From Glaciozyma antarctica PI12 (taxonomy: Eukaryota; Basidiomycota; Microbotryomycetes; Kriegeriales; Camptobasidiaceae), in the NCBI GenBank assembly GCA_002917775.1, contig KZ627161.1:1174467-1238466 (forward strand): a DNA stretch of 64,000 bases. The letters run 5' to 3'. Positions 10,282 through 19,878 of the stretch are shown here, in pieces. The notes beneath the pieces were generated by a model. That model ran no database searches. It saw nothing but the letters and a program-made list of their open reading frames with translations, and was not told the origin of the DNA. Each line of letters starts with the position of its first letter. Position 1 is the first letter of the stretch. Made by a program: the position numbers and the translations under genes.

Positions 10282-12058
10282 ATGCCTTCGAGTCAAGAGG
10301 TACGCGCTCTCCCCCTTCGTCCACGACCTCCCACCTCTCTCCGAACGGTCCTCTCCGCGAGATCCCAGCACTGGATGTCGGCAGCAGCGTTCTCCTCTTC
10401 CGCCAAAGTGGCCTCGAGGACCTCTCTTTCTCTCGGCGGACGGCCCTTCCGCGTCGGGATCGTCGGCGGAGGGCCTGCAGGATTCTACGCTGCTTCTCGT
10501 CTGCTAGCTCTGCCAGGCTCCGAGTCTACACGGGTGGATCTGTTCGAGCTGCTCCCGGTACCGTTTGGGCTGGCGCGGTTCGGCGTGGCTCCTGATCATC
10601 CCGAAGTCAAAGTGAGTACCGCTCTCCATCGCACGCCGCTGGCACAACTGAAGCTCTGTTCGTATAGAACTGCGAGCACAAGTTCGAGGAGACGGCGCGA
10701 GATTCTCGCTTCAGGTTCTTTGGCAACGTCCAGATCGCTGGCGAGATCCCCCCATCCTCCGACTCGACTTCCTCCCCCGGCACCCTCGTCCCCAACCTCT
10801 CCCCCTCCCCTCTCGCAGCCCAAATCACCCTATCCTCCCTACAGCCCCACTACGACGCCATCATCCTAACTTATGGCGCCTCCCTCGACCGCGATCTTTC
10901 GATCCCCGGCGAAGCGACTCTCCAAAACGTCCTCTCGGCTCGCTCGTTCGTGAACTGGTACAACGGTCACCCCTACCATTCCTCCCTCCTCTCTCCCCTC
11001 ATCGACCTCTCCAAAATCGAGCATGTCACCATCATCGGCCAAGGGAACGTCGCGCTCGACGTCGCGCGTCTCCTCCTCAAGCCCGTCGACGAGCTGCGCG
11101 AGACGGACCTACCCGAATATGCACTGGCAGAGCTCGCACGAAGTCGAGTGAAGCGCGTCGAGGTGGTCGGTCGGCGAGGACCGCTCCAGCTGGCGTGCAC
11201 GACCAAGGAGCTGCGCGAGATGATGGCGCTGCCTGGGGTCGGGTTCGAAATTGATCCGGAGCTTCTCCGGATCGCGCAGGAGGCGGCGGAGAAGAACCCT
11301 GGAATTTCGCAGGCGCGGATGAGGAAGCGGGCGCTAGGGCTGCTGCATAAAGGCTCGAAGACGCCTCTCGCTGGAGCCGACAAATCGTGGTCGCTCGAGT
11401 TCCTCAAGTCGCCTACCGCTTTCCTCCCCTCCACACCAACCTCATCCACCTCCATCCTCGACGAGCTCATCTCGCCTCGCCAAGTCGGCGCCGTCGAATT
11501 CGAGATCAACGAGCTCGCGCCGCCTCGCTCGGGGGATACGGATCCTGGAGCTCTCCAGGCGCGAGGGACGGGACGGCGGATCGTACAGGAGACCGATCTG
11601 GTGATGAAGAGCGTTGGCTATCGGTCGATTGGCTTGCCGAGCTTGCCGTTCGACGAGAGGAAGGGGATCGTGCTCAACGCCGGAGGGAGAGTCGTTTCCG
11701 AGGAGGGCGAGACGGTGCGTTCTCCTCTCCATAGTTCTGCGATCCTTGCTGATTCCTGGTGATACAGGTGCCGGGGCTCTACACCTCTGGCTGGCTAGCT
11801 CGAGGCCCGAACGGCGTGATCGCCACCACCATGTTCGACGCATTCTCGACTGCCGACCTCGTTGCAGGAGACCTGGTCGCCTCGAGCTCGGAAGCACGTC
11901 CCGAGCTACCTATAGATTCGCTGCGCGGTAGTCGGCGCGTAGTAAGCTGGGAAGATTGGGAGAAGCTCGACGCAGAGGAGCGGAGGCGAGGCCAGGAGCG
12001 CGGCAAAGTGAGGGAGAAGATGACGGACGTTGCGGAGATGCTGAGGTTCCTGGAATGA
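10282..12058 (+). CDS. ARH1: Mitochondrial NADPH:adrenodoxin (ferredoxin) oxidoreductase
   Basis: FAD flavoprotein that passes electrons from NADPH to mitochondrial ferredoxin for Fe-S cluster assembly and heme A synthesis. The N-terminus is Arg/Ser-rich and lacks acidic residues for about 50 positions, as expected of a mitochondrial presequence; a second in-frame Met at 10375 (MSAAAFSSS) is an alternative start. The FAD motif is [14 protein letters not shown], followed by [19 protein letters not shown]. The NADPH motif is [15 protein letters not shown], then [19 protein letters not shown]. The closing exon has [19 protein letters not shown], the conserved C-terminal FAD contact. Only about three introns. 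Its stop is 21 bp from the stop of the convergent GPN1 gene. Length about 540 residues. Confidence 0.93.
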
Positions 12059-12079
12059 TCGTGCATTCCGCATCTTCAA

Positions 12080-13666
12080 CTACTTCCCAGAAGGCCAGGA
12101 AGTCCCATCGTCCTCGTCGTCCTCCTCCACCTCTGCTGGCGTGCCTCGCACTCGCTTCTTCGAGGGAAGGTTATAATAGTCTGTCCGCGCGCCTACAAGT
12201 CCGTCAGCGACGAGCTCAGTGAAAGCTCCCGAGAGAGAACATACTCTTGTCAATAACCTCTCCGTCGTCGTCAGACGATTCCTCGTCCTCGTCGGGTTCC
12301 AGCAGGTCGTCCAGCGCCGTCTTCTTCTTCTGCGCCACCGTCGGAGGCCCTCCAGAGACCTTCATGTCGGCCATAAGTCGAGCGACGCTGTCAGCCTTCT
12401 TAGCTTCCTTCGCTGCGGTCTGAGTGGAGAAACGTCAGCTGCTGCAGATTCCAGAGCGAGCAAAACTACGTACTCGGTCTGCGATGAGCTTGTCGAGCTC
12501 GGGCTTGTAATCGCTGTTCGATACAAGCGTCAGCGGGAACCTTCCTGAAGAAAAGATGATGGCGAGCGCACCTGTTGTACTCCTTCCTCGCATCCTCGAC
12601 CGCATCAAAGAACTCTGGCATACCATCCCCAGTCATCGCCGACACTCCCACCGCCTGCTCGCAAGTCCGTCAGCTCCACTCCGACTGCGCGGGATCAATT
12701 TACGCACCCTCAAATGCTTGTAGAACTCGTCAAGCACCAGGCTCATACTGTTCATCAAGCTGTCCATGTACCCCGGTCCGTCGTCGCCTCCCGCATTCCG
12801 GCGGTCGAGCAGCGCCGTCTGGAACGCCTCAAAGTCGCGCATCCACTCGATCGCAAAGTCGTGTGGTTGAACATCGGTCTTGTTGAAGACGAGGATGAAG
12901 GGGAGGCGGGTCTTGTAGAGGATACTGAGGACGCACAATGTCAGCTCGAGATATCGCGCTGCGAAATGGAAGAGGGACGGACCTGCAGGCGTAGAGCATG
13001 TTGCTCATGAAAGTGGCTGGGGAGCTGGTGCGGGGAGTGTCGATAATGTACGCGACGACGGTAGGGAGCGCTGAAGCCATCGCGTCGGTGATGATTGCTC
13101 CGGAGGCAGACCAGGTAAAGATCTCAATCTGCCCGGGCGTGTCAACTAGGATGTAGCTGTGCAGCGAACAGGTTAGCTCTACACGAACGGGTCCAGCGCA
13201 GGGAGAGCTTACTCGACCGTGCTGGCTCGCTTCTCGACATGGCCGAGGACTTGGTCGAACTTTGTTGTGAACAGGTTGAGAGCAGTCAGGATCCCTCCGT
13301 TTGGTCCCAGGTTGTATCTGCATCCTCCCACGCGTTAGCTCTTCCTCTCAGAAGCACTTCGAGCTCCACGCACTGCTTCATGACCTCTTGGTAGTCAACG
13401 GTATCGCGAATGTCGATGTTGGCGGTGAAGGGGAGGTGGGTCACGGCTGGGTCGAGGTTGATGATATAAGGCGGCTGCTGTTTCGAGTGGAGGTACGAGT
13501 TGACCCTCTGCATGAACGTCGTCTTGCCGCTGCCTGCCATCCCGATTACGAGGATAGCTACGCCCTCGTGAACAGCTGACGGAGCCGAGGACGGATTCAG
13601 TGAGGGGTGATGGGCCTTGGCCTTGCCCTTGTCGGCCGTCTGAGGTGGTGCTGGTGCTGCTGACAT
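12080..13666 (-). CDS. GPN1: GPN-loop GTPase 1 (Npa3/XAB1)
   Basis: GTPase needed for assembly and nuclear import of RNA polymerase II. The P-loop is GMAGSGKTT preceded by VAILVI, then the GPN insert appears as YNLGPNGGI after the exon ending VDYQEVMKQ. Switch II is [14 protein letters not shown], and the guanine-specificity motif is FNKTDVQ. The C-terminal exons read [11 protein letters not shown] followed by an acidic run ([12 protein letters not shown]), the typical GPN1 tail. The start at 13666 gives [17 protein letters not shown] and keeps the P-loop at about residue 42. Divergent from uS10m with 128 bp between starts, so a shared promoter is likely. Around six introns; about 400 residues. 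Confidence 0.93.
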
Positions 13667-13794
13667 GCTGTAACGCTGTGTGCGAGGTTGTTGGCGAGAG
13701 AGGAAGACCCACCGCTCGACGGCGGCGAGAGATCTTCTCGTGCCAGTTGCTGGTTGACTTCCTCCCCACTCCTTCCGCTGTACTCTCGCCCAGG

Positions 13795-14753
13795 ATGAGC
13801 CTCGCCAGGTCATTAAACCGACTAGCAGCTTCGCTCAGAGGAGTCAGGCACAACTCTTCGGTTGCAGCAGCAACAGCAGCAACTCCCTCCGACATCGCTC
13901 CTCCCGCTCTCTCAACCACATCGTGAGCTCCTCCAGGCGTAGCTGGTACAGTACACGACTGACGATACCTCCTTGCAGACCCGCGGTGTCCCACTCCTCC
14001 CCTTCGTCCTCCACCTCCGCCATCAAGGCCTCCACCCCCGCCCCCTCCTCCTCAGCACCCCATCCCTCCTCCGCCAACCAGTACCTGCCCGTCGGCGCTC
14101 TAGAAAAGCACACCCCCATCCCCCCCAAGCACGGTATCCACGTCGCGACTCTCCACCTCCGCGCCCACACGTCCTCCCTCGCCGACCTCACCTTCTTCAC
14201 TTCGTTCGCCCTGCGTGCCGCCCGCGCCCTCGCCCTCCCCACCTCCGGCGCCATCGCTCTCCCGACCCGCACCTCCCTCTTTACCGTCCCCCGATCCCCA
14301 TTCGCGCACAAGAAGAGCCAGGAGAACTTCTGGCGCAAGGAGCACAAGCGCGCGATCAAGGTCTACGATGGGAATGAGGAGATTGTCCAGGCGTGGTTGG
14401 CGTACCTTCGCAAGGAGGCGATGGGAGGAGTGGGAATGAAGGCGCAGGTGATGGTGTACCGGGAGCTCGGCGTACGTCCTCTCTCTCTCTCTTGCGCCTG
14501 TGTGACCCGAGAATGGCCGGCTAACGATGTGGTTCCGCTGCAGTGGGGCAAGAAGATGGTGTCGACCGAGGCATTGAGGCAGACGGGCTTGGTCGAGTCG
14601 TTGGCGAAGGAGCTGGTGGAGGAGCTGTCGACCGGCGTCGAGGCGTCGCAGAAGGTCGAGAGCGCGAAGGCGGAGGAGGATGGACTCAAGGGGGAACAGC
14701 GGGTGCTCGAGGTTGCGAGCGAGCTCAAGGAGGAGAAGGTAGAGCAAAACTGA
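13795..14753 (+). CDS. RSM10: Mitochondrial small-subunit ribosomal protein uS10m
   Basis: Component of the mitochondrial 30S-like subunit. The N-terminus ([19 protein letters not shown]) is an amphipathic Arg/Ser/Leu presequence. After a low-complexity Ser/Pro linker, the S10 fold begins: [20 protein letters not shown], then [19 protein letters not shown] and [17 protein letters not shown] with [13 protein letters not shown]. These match the S10 layout, where the [11 protein letters not shown] loop is characteristic of fungal mitochondrial S10. The C-terminal 60 residues are Glu/Lys-rich with no known domain. Two introns. About 280 residues, long for S10 but usual for fungal mitochondrial versions. 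Confidence 0.9.
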
Positions 14754-15202
14754 GCCTTGGGGCAGCAACGCACACCATCATTCAGCGAGAAAGGCCCGAC
14801 GCGACGTCCTCCTGTACTGCTTCCGATTCTGCTCGTTCCTGAACCTGCTCCTCGAGTTTCGTCTGTTCAAGCTCTTCTCGGTGCACCTGGGAGATTCGGG
14901 CTGGTGATCGTCGTCGACGAACAGCCTCCCCCTGCGAGTCCGTCTGCGAGACGCCATCTCGCTTCGCAAGCTTCGTTCACCTGAGCATTTCCTTCAACGG
15001 CCTCGCTTTCTCTCACTCGACTGCACTGATAAGCACTGATTAGACCGATTACACCGATGAACCCCGCCCCAGCCCCGAACTAACGCAACAACAGATTCCT
15101 CCGCATCCTCTACACCCTCTCTACGCCCTCCCCCTCCCCAGCACCACCACCTCCAACCTCAACTCATACTCCTCTACCCCTTTCTCCCCCACCATCCTCC
15201 CC
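14754..15202. other. Convergent intergenic region, 449 bp
   Basis: Lies between the stop of uS10m (plus) and the stop of the next gene (minus). Expected to hold two 3' UTRs. The right third is a long C-rich, T-rich tract. No RNA gene or repeat family recognised. Confidence 0.45.
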
Positions 15203-17069
15203 CTAACCTCCACCTAAATCCACCACATCAGTCCCGTCCCCTCCACGCGCGCGAAACGCACTCACCCTCTCCACCCCCTCCGCCCTCGGTACCCCCCTCA
15301 GCACTCCCTCCTCCCACCTCATCCATCCCGGCAACCCTCCTGGCGAATCCCAAACAACTTTCGTCTCAGCGAGCGAGGCACGAGGGTCCCAGAGACGAGG
15401 CTGGAAGGACCAGGAGAGACCGATTTGGGCCCGGAGGGAGGGAGGGGGGAGGATGGAGCGGTGGAAAGGGCGGAAAACGCGCGTGGAGGTGGGGAGGAGA
15501 CGGGATTCGAGAGTCCAGATGTGGTTGCCTTTGGATTTGCTCTGCGGTTTGAGAGGGTTAGCGAGGTAGCGAGGGAGAGGAGGGAGGGAGGAGGGAGGGA
15601 GGGAGGGAAGAGACCGGACCTTCTTCCCTTCGTGCGTGTAGCGAACGATGTACGGATGTGACCAGATAAATTCCCTCAAACGAGAGAGAGCGATCGTCGG
15701 ACCCCCAGTCCGCTGCTGGTCCTCATGCAGCCACTCCGCGAATCCTGCGTGCGTACACATCAGCACAACACCTTCTCGTGGAATAGGGAGCGACGAACCG
15801 GTCGTAAAGGCTTGAATACGGAAGCGGAATGGGCGGAATTCGCCTGCGCGGTCGAAGCGAGCTGTCTTGGTCGCCATGAGGGGTTGAGCGATGACTTCTC
15901 CCGTCGAAGTAGTCGCGTTCGCTGCGAAACAAGAAATCTCAGCAAGTGCCTACGCGAGCGAGGGAGAGTAGGACGTACTGTGATCGCAGAGGTACGTGAT
16001 GTAGGCGACGAAAATCGAATGAAGTCGCTCATCGTTCTCGTGCGGCGCCGCTCCGAACCCCGTAGTCGATCTCGGCGAGACCGGACCATCGTCCTCGCCA
16101 TACATCCCGTTCGTACTGACAGAACCGTTCGAGAACATCGGAGACGCAGGCGACCAGGTTGGGGACATGGACTCGTGCGAACGTCGGCTCATCCGCGCTG
16201 CGGGGGAGCGCGATCCGGAGGCGTGGGCTTGATTGGAAGCCTGCTTGGCCAAGGAACTCATCAGCACTGGATCGTCTTTCGATGCTCATTGAGCAGAGGA
16301 AGAGACCCACGAAGGTATCGTCGCGCGAGGACCTCCTCACACTTCTCGATGGCCTGCCCATCCCGTCCCTCGCAGCCATCGAATGCGACTCAAAATCCTG
16401 ATGCGGCTGGTACGGAGGGAAGGAAGAAGAGTGCTGGTACGCGTGGGTGGCGGGACCAAAAGGGAGCGAGGAATGGGTGGGAAGAAGTGTGGGTCGCGCA
16501 GGGGTTCCGTGGAGAGGCGGTAGGCGGGTTGGGAAGGTCGCGGACTGGGAGTGGAGGGAAGGAGGAGAGGCGAAGGAGGCGAAGGGGTACGGAGGTTGAG
16601 GGAGGAGTGGCTGAGGGTGGAGGAGAGGAGGTCGAGGGGTAGAGTAGGGTGGTGAAGATGAAGCGGAGTACGGTGGCATTCCACGACGATCGACTCCCCC
16701 TGTACGTTGAGTGTACCGCGCGTCCTGGCTAGTTGGAAAGAAGCCAGCATAGGGAGAAGAGGAGCCTGCGAGAGCGTAGCGGCTCGGATCCGTCGAGGAG
16801 AAGGTCCTGGGCCACGGTGGCGTCTCCTCCTCTTCTCCAGTCTGATCAGTCCACCGCGCCTGTTGCATGACTCTTGAGTTCCGTTTGATAGGGTCGTCCA
16901 GCAGCAAGGATGCGAAAGGAGACGGATTGGAATCGCGATCCTGACGCTGAGGCTGAGAGAGGCCTGAGCCACCGGTGTCCGCAGGACGGGCGGATACCCG
17001 ATGGTCTGTTTGGAGTCTAAACGCGTTTACAGGGTCGCCTTCCTCGGCTGGGCGAGGGTCGAAGCCCAT
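15203..17069 (-). CDS. Conserved basidiomycete protein, Pro/Ser-rich with a structured C-terminal half (function unknown)
   Basis: I cannot name a function. From the chosen ATG (17069, MGFDPRPAEEGDPVNAF) the first 270 residues are Pro/Ser/Tyr-rich and look disordered. After an intron near 16250, a second Ser-rich block is followed by a conserved-looking core: HSIFVAYITYLCDH, then FRPFRFRIQAFTTGFAEWL, LREFIWSHPYIVRYTHEGKK and SKSKGNHIWTLESR. The C-terminus has LWDPRA and GLPGWMRWEEGVLRGVP, resembling an Ig-like or cadherin-like fold in which a Trp-rich strand precedes GVP; this is a recollection, not a search result. The start could lie further upstream at about 17261, where the frame remains open, but that would overlap the divergent YAF9 promoter. 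At least four introns; one carries a G-quadruplex-like tract. A transcription-related role is only a guess. Confidence 0.6.
15571..15610 (+). repeat. G-tract cluster with G-quadruplex potential, inside an intron
   Basis: At 15571-15610 the plus strand has at least six GGG tracts separated by one to three bases (gggagggaggagggaggg type). It falls in the intron between exons encoding THEGKK and SKSKGN of the minus-strand gene, so the pre-mRNA carries the C-rich complement. Confidence 0.6.
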
Positions 17070-17310
17070 CGAAGAGGGGGACGTACGCTGAGAAGGCAAG
17101 GGTCTTGCGCGGGTACAGATGGAACGTGGGCAACGGCGCAGGAGGAAGTTGTACAGAGCAGGGTGGTCGTGGAGCTGGAGACGTTCGAGAGCAGGAGGGT
17201 GGGAGACGGTCAAGGGGGAAGAGGGCGCGTTGTCGTCGAGCAGCTCTCTCCCTCTTGCCACTCACTCTCAGCTCTCCCAACCTCACCTCACCCCGAACGC
17301 CTCTTTCAAG

Positions 17311-18356
17311 CTGTCTAATTCGGCGAACAAGCGCGTGCGCGGGGTGTCCGTCTACCGCCCGATCATCGTTGGGAACACGGCGGTCCTTCTGCCACCAGAG
17401 GAGCGAGGAGCAACGGACCACACGCACCGCTGGACGATCGCAGTACGGGGGGTAGCTTCGACTGATAAGCTCAAGCGGAACGAGGCGGATCACATTGGGG
17501 GCGCGGACGATATCAGGTGAGAGGGAGAGCTTTGGACGCGACCGACGGGCTCTCCTGTGAGGGACGGCAGCTGACGTGGGAGCTGGGGGTTGTGCAGCTA
17601 TTTCATCAAGAAGGTTACATTCAAGTTGCACGAGACGTATCCTACACCATTGCGCTGTGCGTCGTCTCTCAGAGTGGGACGCGGAGCGCCAGCTGACGCT
17701 TAGCTCTTCGTCTGCAGCGATTGAAAAGGCGCCTTTCGAGGTGACAGAGACGGGCTGGGGCGAGTTCGACATTATCATCAAGATCTTCTTCATCCCCGAA
17801 GCGTTCGAGAAGCCCATCACCTTCACGCACCACCTCAAGCTTCACCCCTGGCCTCTCGACCCAACCCTCTCCCTCCCCGCTCCTACCCTGCCCACCGACC
17901 CTGTTCTCGACCCTTCCGCTGCCCCTCCCCCAGTCCCCGAAGCTCCACCCGTCATCCTCTCCCCTATCCATTCCTGGCAGTACGAGGAGATCATCTTTGC
18001 CGAACCGACCGAGACGTTCTACTCGGTCCTCCTCTCCCACACTCCTACCGCTCTTCCACCGTCGAATCGCCATCCGAGGATCTTGCAGCATCCGCTGAGT
18101 GGGGGTGGGAATATTGGAGAGTTCTCGTTGGAGATGGAGAAGGAGGAAGGGGATAGGTTGGAGGCGGCGCGGGCCAAGGTGCTGGGAGAGATGGAGGAGA
18201 TGAGGAAGCGGTTGGTGGGGAATGAGCAGGTGCTGGGAGGTGAGTAGGCGTGCGGCTGATGCGGAGGCGTAGGTGCTGATTGCGTTCGCAGGACTCAAGA
18301 AGGAGGTCGAGGAGCTCACGGCGGCTCAGGCGGCAGCAGCTCAGGCGGCGACGTGA
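17311..18356 (+). CDS. YAF9: YEATS-domain protein YAF9 (GAS41-like); start codon unclear
   Basis: Histone-acyl-lysine reader shared by the SWR1 chromatin remodeller and NuA4 acetyltransferase. The YEATS domain is clear: [28 protein letters not shown], then [15 protein letters not shown] and [14 protein letters not shown], followed by [13 protein letters not shown] and [10 protein letters not shown]. The C-terminal coiled coil reads [20 protein letters not shown] and ends in AAAAQAAT. No ATG lies in frame between 17119 and the conserved N-terminus. A CTG at 17311, with A at -3, stands exactly where the family's ATG is expected (CTG TCT AAT TCG GCG AAC). I therefore start there provisionally. 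Alternatives are an undetected upstream exon or the ATG at 17119, which adds about 64 low-quality residues. The middle holds a Pro-rich insert absent in yeast. Confidence 0.88.
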
Positions 18357-18702
18357 TGGGGATGGATTGGAAGTGAGTGTACGCTCGGTTGTCGCAGTTA
18401 ATGTCAAGGAAGGTATTAGCCGCCGCAGAGGTCGCTCTCGAAGGAGTCTTTGCCGCTTCGGTCGGCAAGCGCCAAGGTTTCGCTCCTTGCTGTTCCTGCA
18501 CGTTGTGGCCGCTTGTCGAGTCAGAGAGATGGTGTATAAGTCGAGAGAGGGAGTTAGAGAGCGAGATGAGACAACTCCGTGGGGGCCGAGACAAACTCGC
18601 CATTTCTGCTAATCGAGTTCAGTTCAGTCACGAGTTGGTTCTCACCTTCTCCTCTTGTCCTTCTACCATCCACTCTCCTCAGCTTCAAGTTACTCAATCA
18701 AC
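18357..18702. other. Intergenic region, 346 bp
   Basis: YAF9 3' end and the promoter/leader of the RTC3-like gene. The last 100 bases are rich in C, T and A (ttctcctcttgtccttc type). No other feature is seen; a minus-strand open frame across 18316-18603 has no protein-like character. Confidence 0.45.
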
Positions 18703-19536
18703 AGTCAGTCGTCTTACTGGACAGTCTCCACCGCGCACCAGCTAACTCTCCTCCAGTGCCCGCTACCACCCACAAGGTTCGCTCCCTCGGTACTCGCCCT
18801 TCCACGTCCTCCAAACTCACTTCTCTCCCAACAGGCCATCTACAAGCCCGACCCCCAGGCCACCGAGGAGTAGGCTCACCTACGCCTGCTCTCCCAGTAC
18901 GAACCACGCTGACCTCGTTGCCCCCAGGTACTCCGTCTACATCGACGACGAGGTAGCCGCCCAGAAGTGGATCGACGGAGGTGAGTGTTTGCTCTCAGTC
19001 GCGCGCAGTGCAGCAGGGCAACGCTCGAGCTAGCAGAGAGTACACCCAGCTGACCCTTTCCCGCCTCCTCCCCCTCCTCGTCGTCTCTTCTCTCACAGAC
19101 AAGTTCGTCATCCTTCTCCGACGTTCCTTTCTCCGACCCGCCAACTAACGCACTCCTCCCTCGCAGGACCATCCCCCTTGTCAACATCGTCGGATGTACG
19201 TTCTCCTCCTCCCTACACCTCCCACGCGCGCGAACTGACGTCGGTTCCCCGCACAGCCTTCGACATCTTCCGCTCCCAAGGTGCCCAAGGCCTCCTCCAG
19301 CGCGCGTCCAAGCAGGAGCTCGACTCGATCTTCGAGTCCCACAACGAGAACGTCGTCGTCGAGATCATCCTCACGTCCGTCCCCCCTCCCGTGCCCCACT
19401 CTCATCAGCTGACCCCCCCTCTCGCTTTTGCAGCAAGGGCAAGATCCAAGCTAGTGCCGCTCCCAACCGCTCCGGAGGAGACCCCCAGTCCGGACACCAG
19501 CAGATGAGCCGCGGATCCGTCCAGGGCGGTCGCTAA
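18703..19536 (+). CDS. RTC3: SBDS-domain protein, RTC3/YHR087W-like; start codon split by an intron
   Basis: Small single-domain relative of the Shwachman-Bodian-Diamond N-terminal domain; yeast Rtc3 is linked to RNA metabolism and stress. The exons read PATTHK, AIYKPDPQATEEYSVYI, DDEVAAQKWIDGGE, TIPLVNIVGSFDIFRSQGAQ and GLLQRASKQELDSIFE, then NVVVEIILTKGKIQ, which follow the family order. The tail SRGSVQGGR is disordered. No ATG precedes PATTHK in its exon. Instead, the exon begins TGCCCGCT at 18757 directly after an acceptor, and the upstream exon ends in A at 18703 before a GTCAGT donor, giving A^TG CCC GCT. The intron before TIPLVN is about 185 nt and uses a GTGTTT donor. About 130 residues. 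Confidence 0.85.
18704..18756 (+). other. Intron splitting the RTC3-like start codon (A^TG)
   Basis: 53 nt, donor GTCAGT, branch GCTAAC at about 18741, acceptor CTCCAG. Splicing joins A (18703) to TG (18757-18758) and creates the only plausible initiator for this protein. Confidence 0.7.
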
Positions 19537-19878
19537 ACCGTTTCGCGAACGAGGCGGGGCTTTGAGGTCCCGAGCCTTCCTTCGAGGAAAGATGAGCGGA
19601 GTGTGGGCGCCTGGGACTCGGGGACCTTCTGTGTGGGGTCTCTTTTTGGGAGTAGGGGGTTTGTGCGATGAGGCAGTGAAAAAGGAAATGAAAACGACTC
19701 TGTGAACACCATGGGACTGGGTACGAAGTGCGCTTGCTTGGTTGCGAGAGAGAGAGAGAAAGACGAAGGGTAGTAAAGCTAGGCAAGATGGTGCACAAAA
19801 ACATATCAAGCGAGAGAGATTCCCTGCGTCGTCGTCGTCAGCCCCCCGCACTCGCACGACGACGAAGAAAACGCACCA
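19537..19878. other. Convergent intergenic region, 342 bp
   Basis: Between the RTC3-like stop and the stop of the minus-strand gene at 19879. It is A/G-rich on the plus strand in its right half (gagagagagagaaagacg at about 19746). No gene recognised. Confidence 0.45.
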
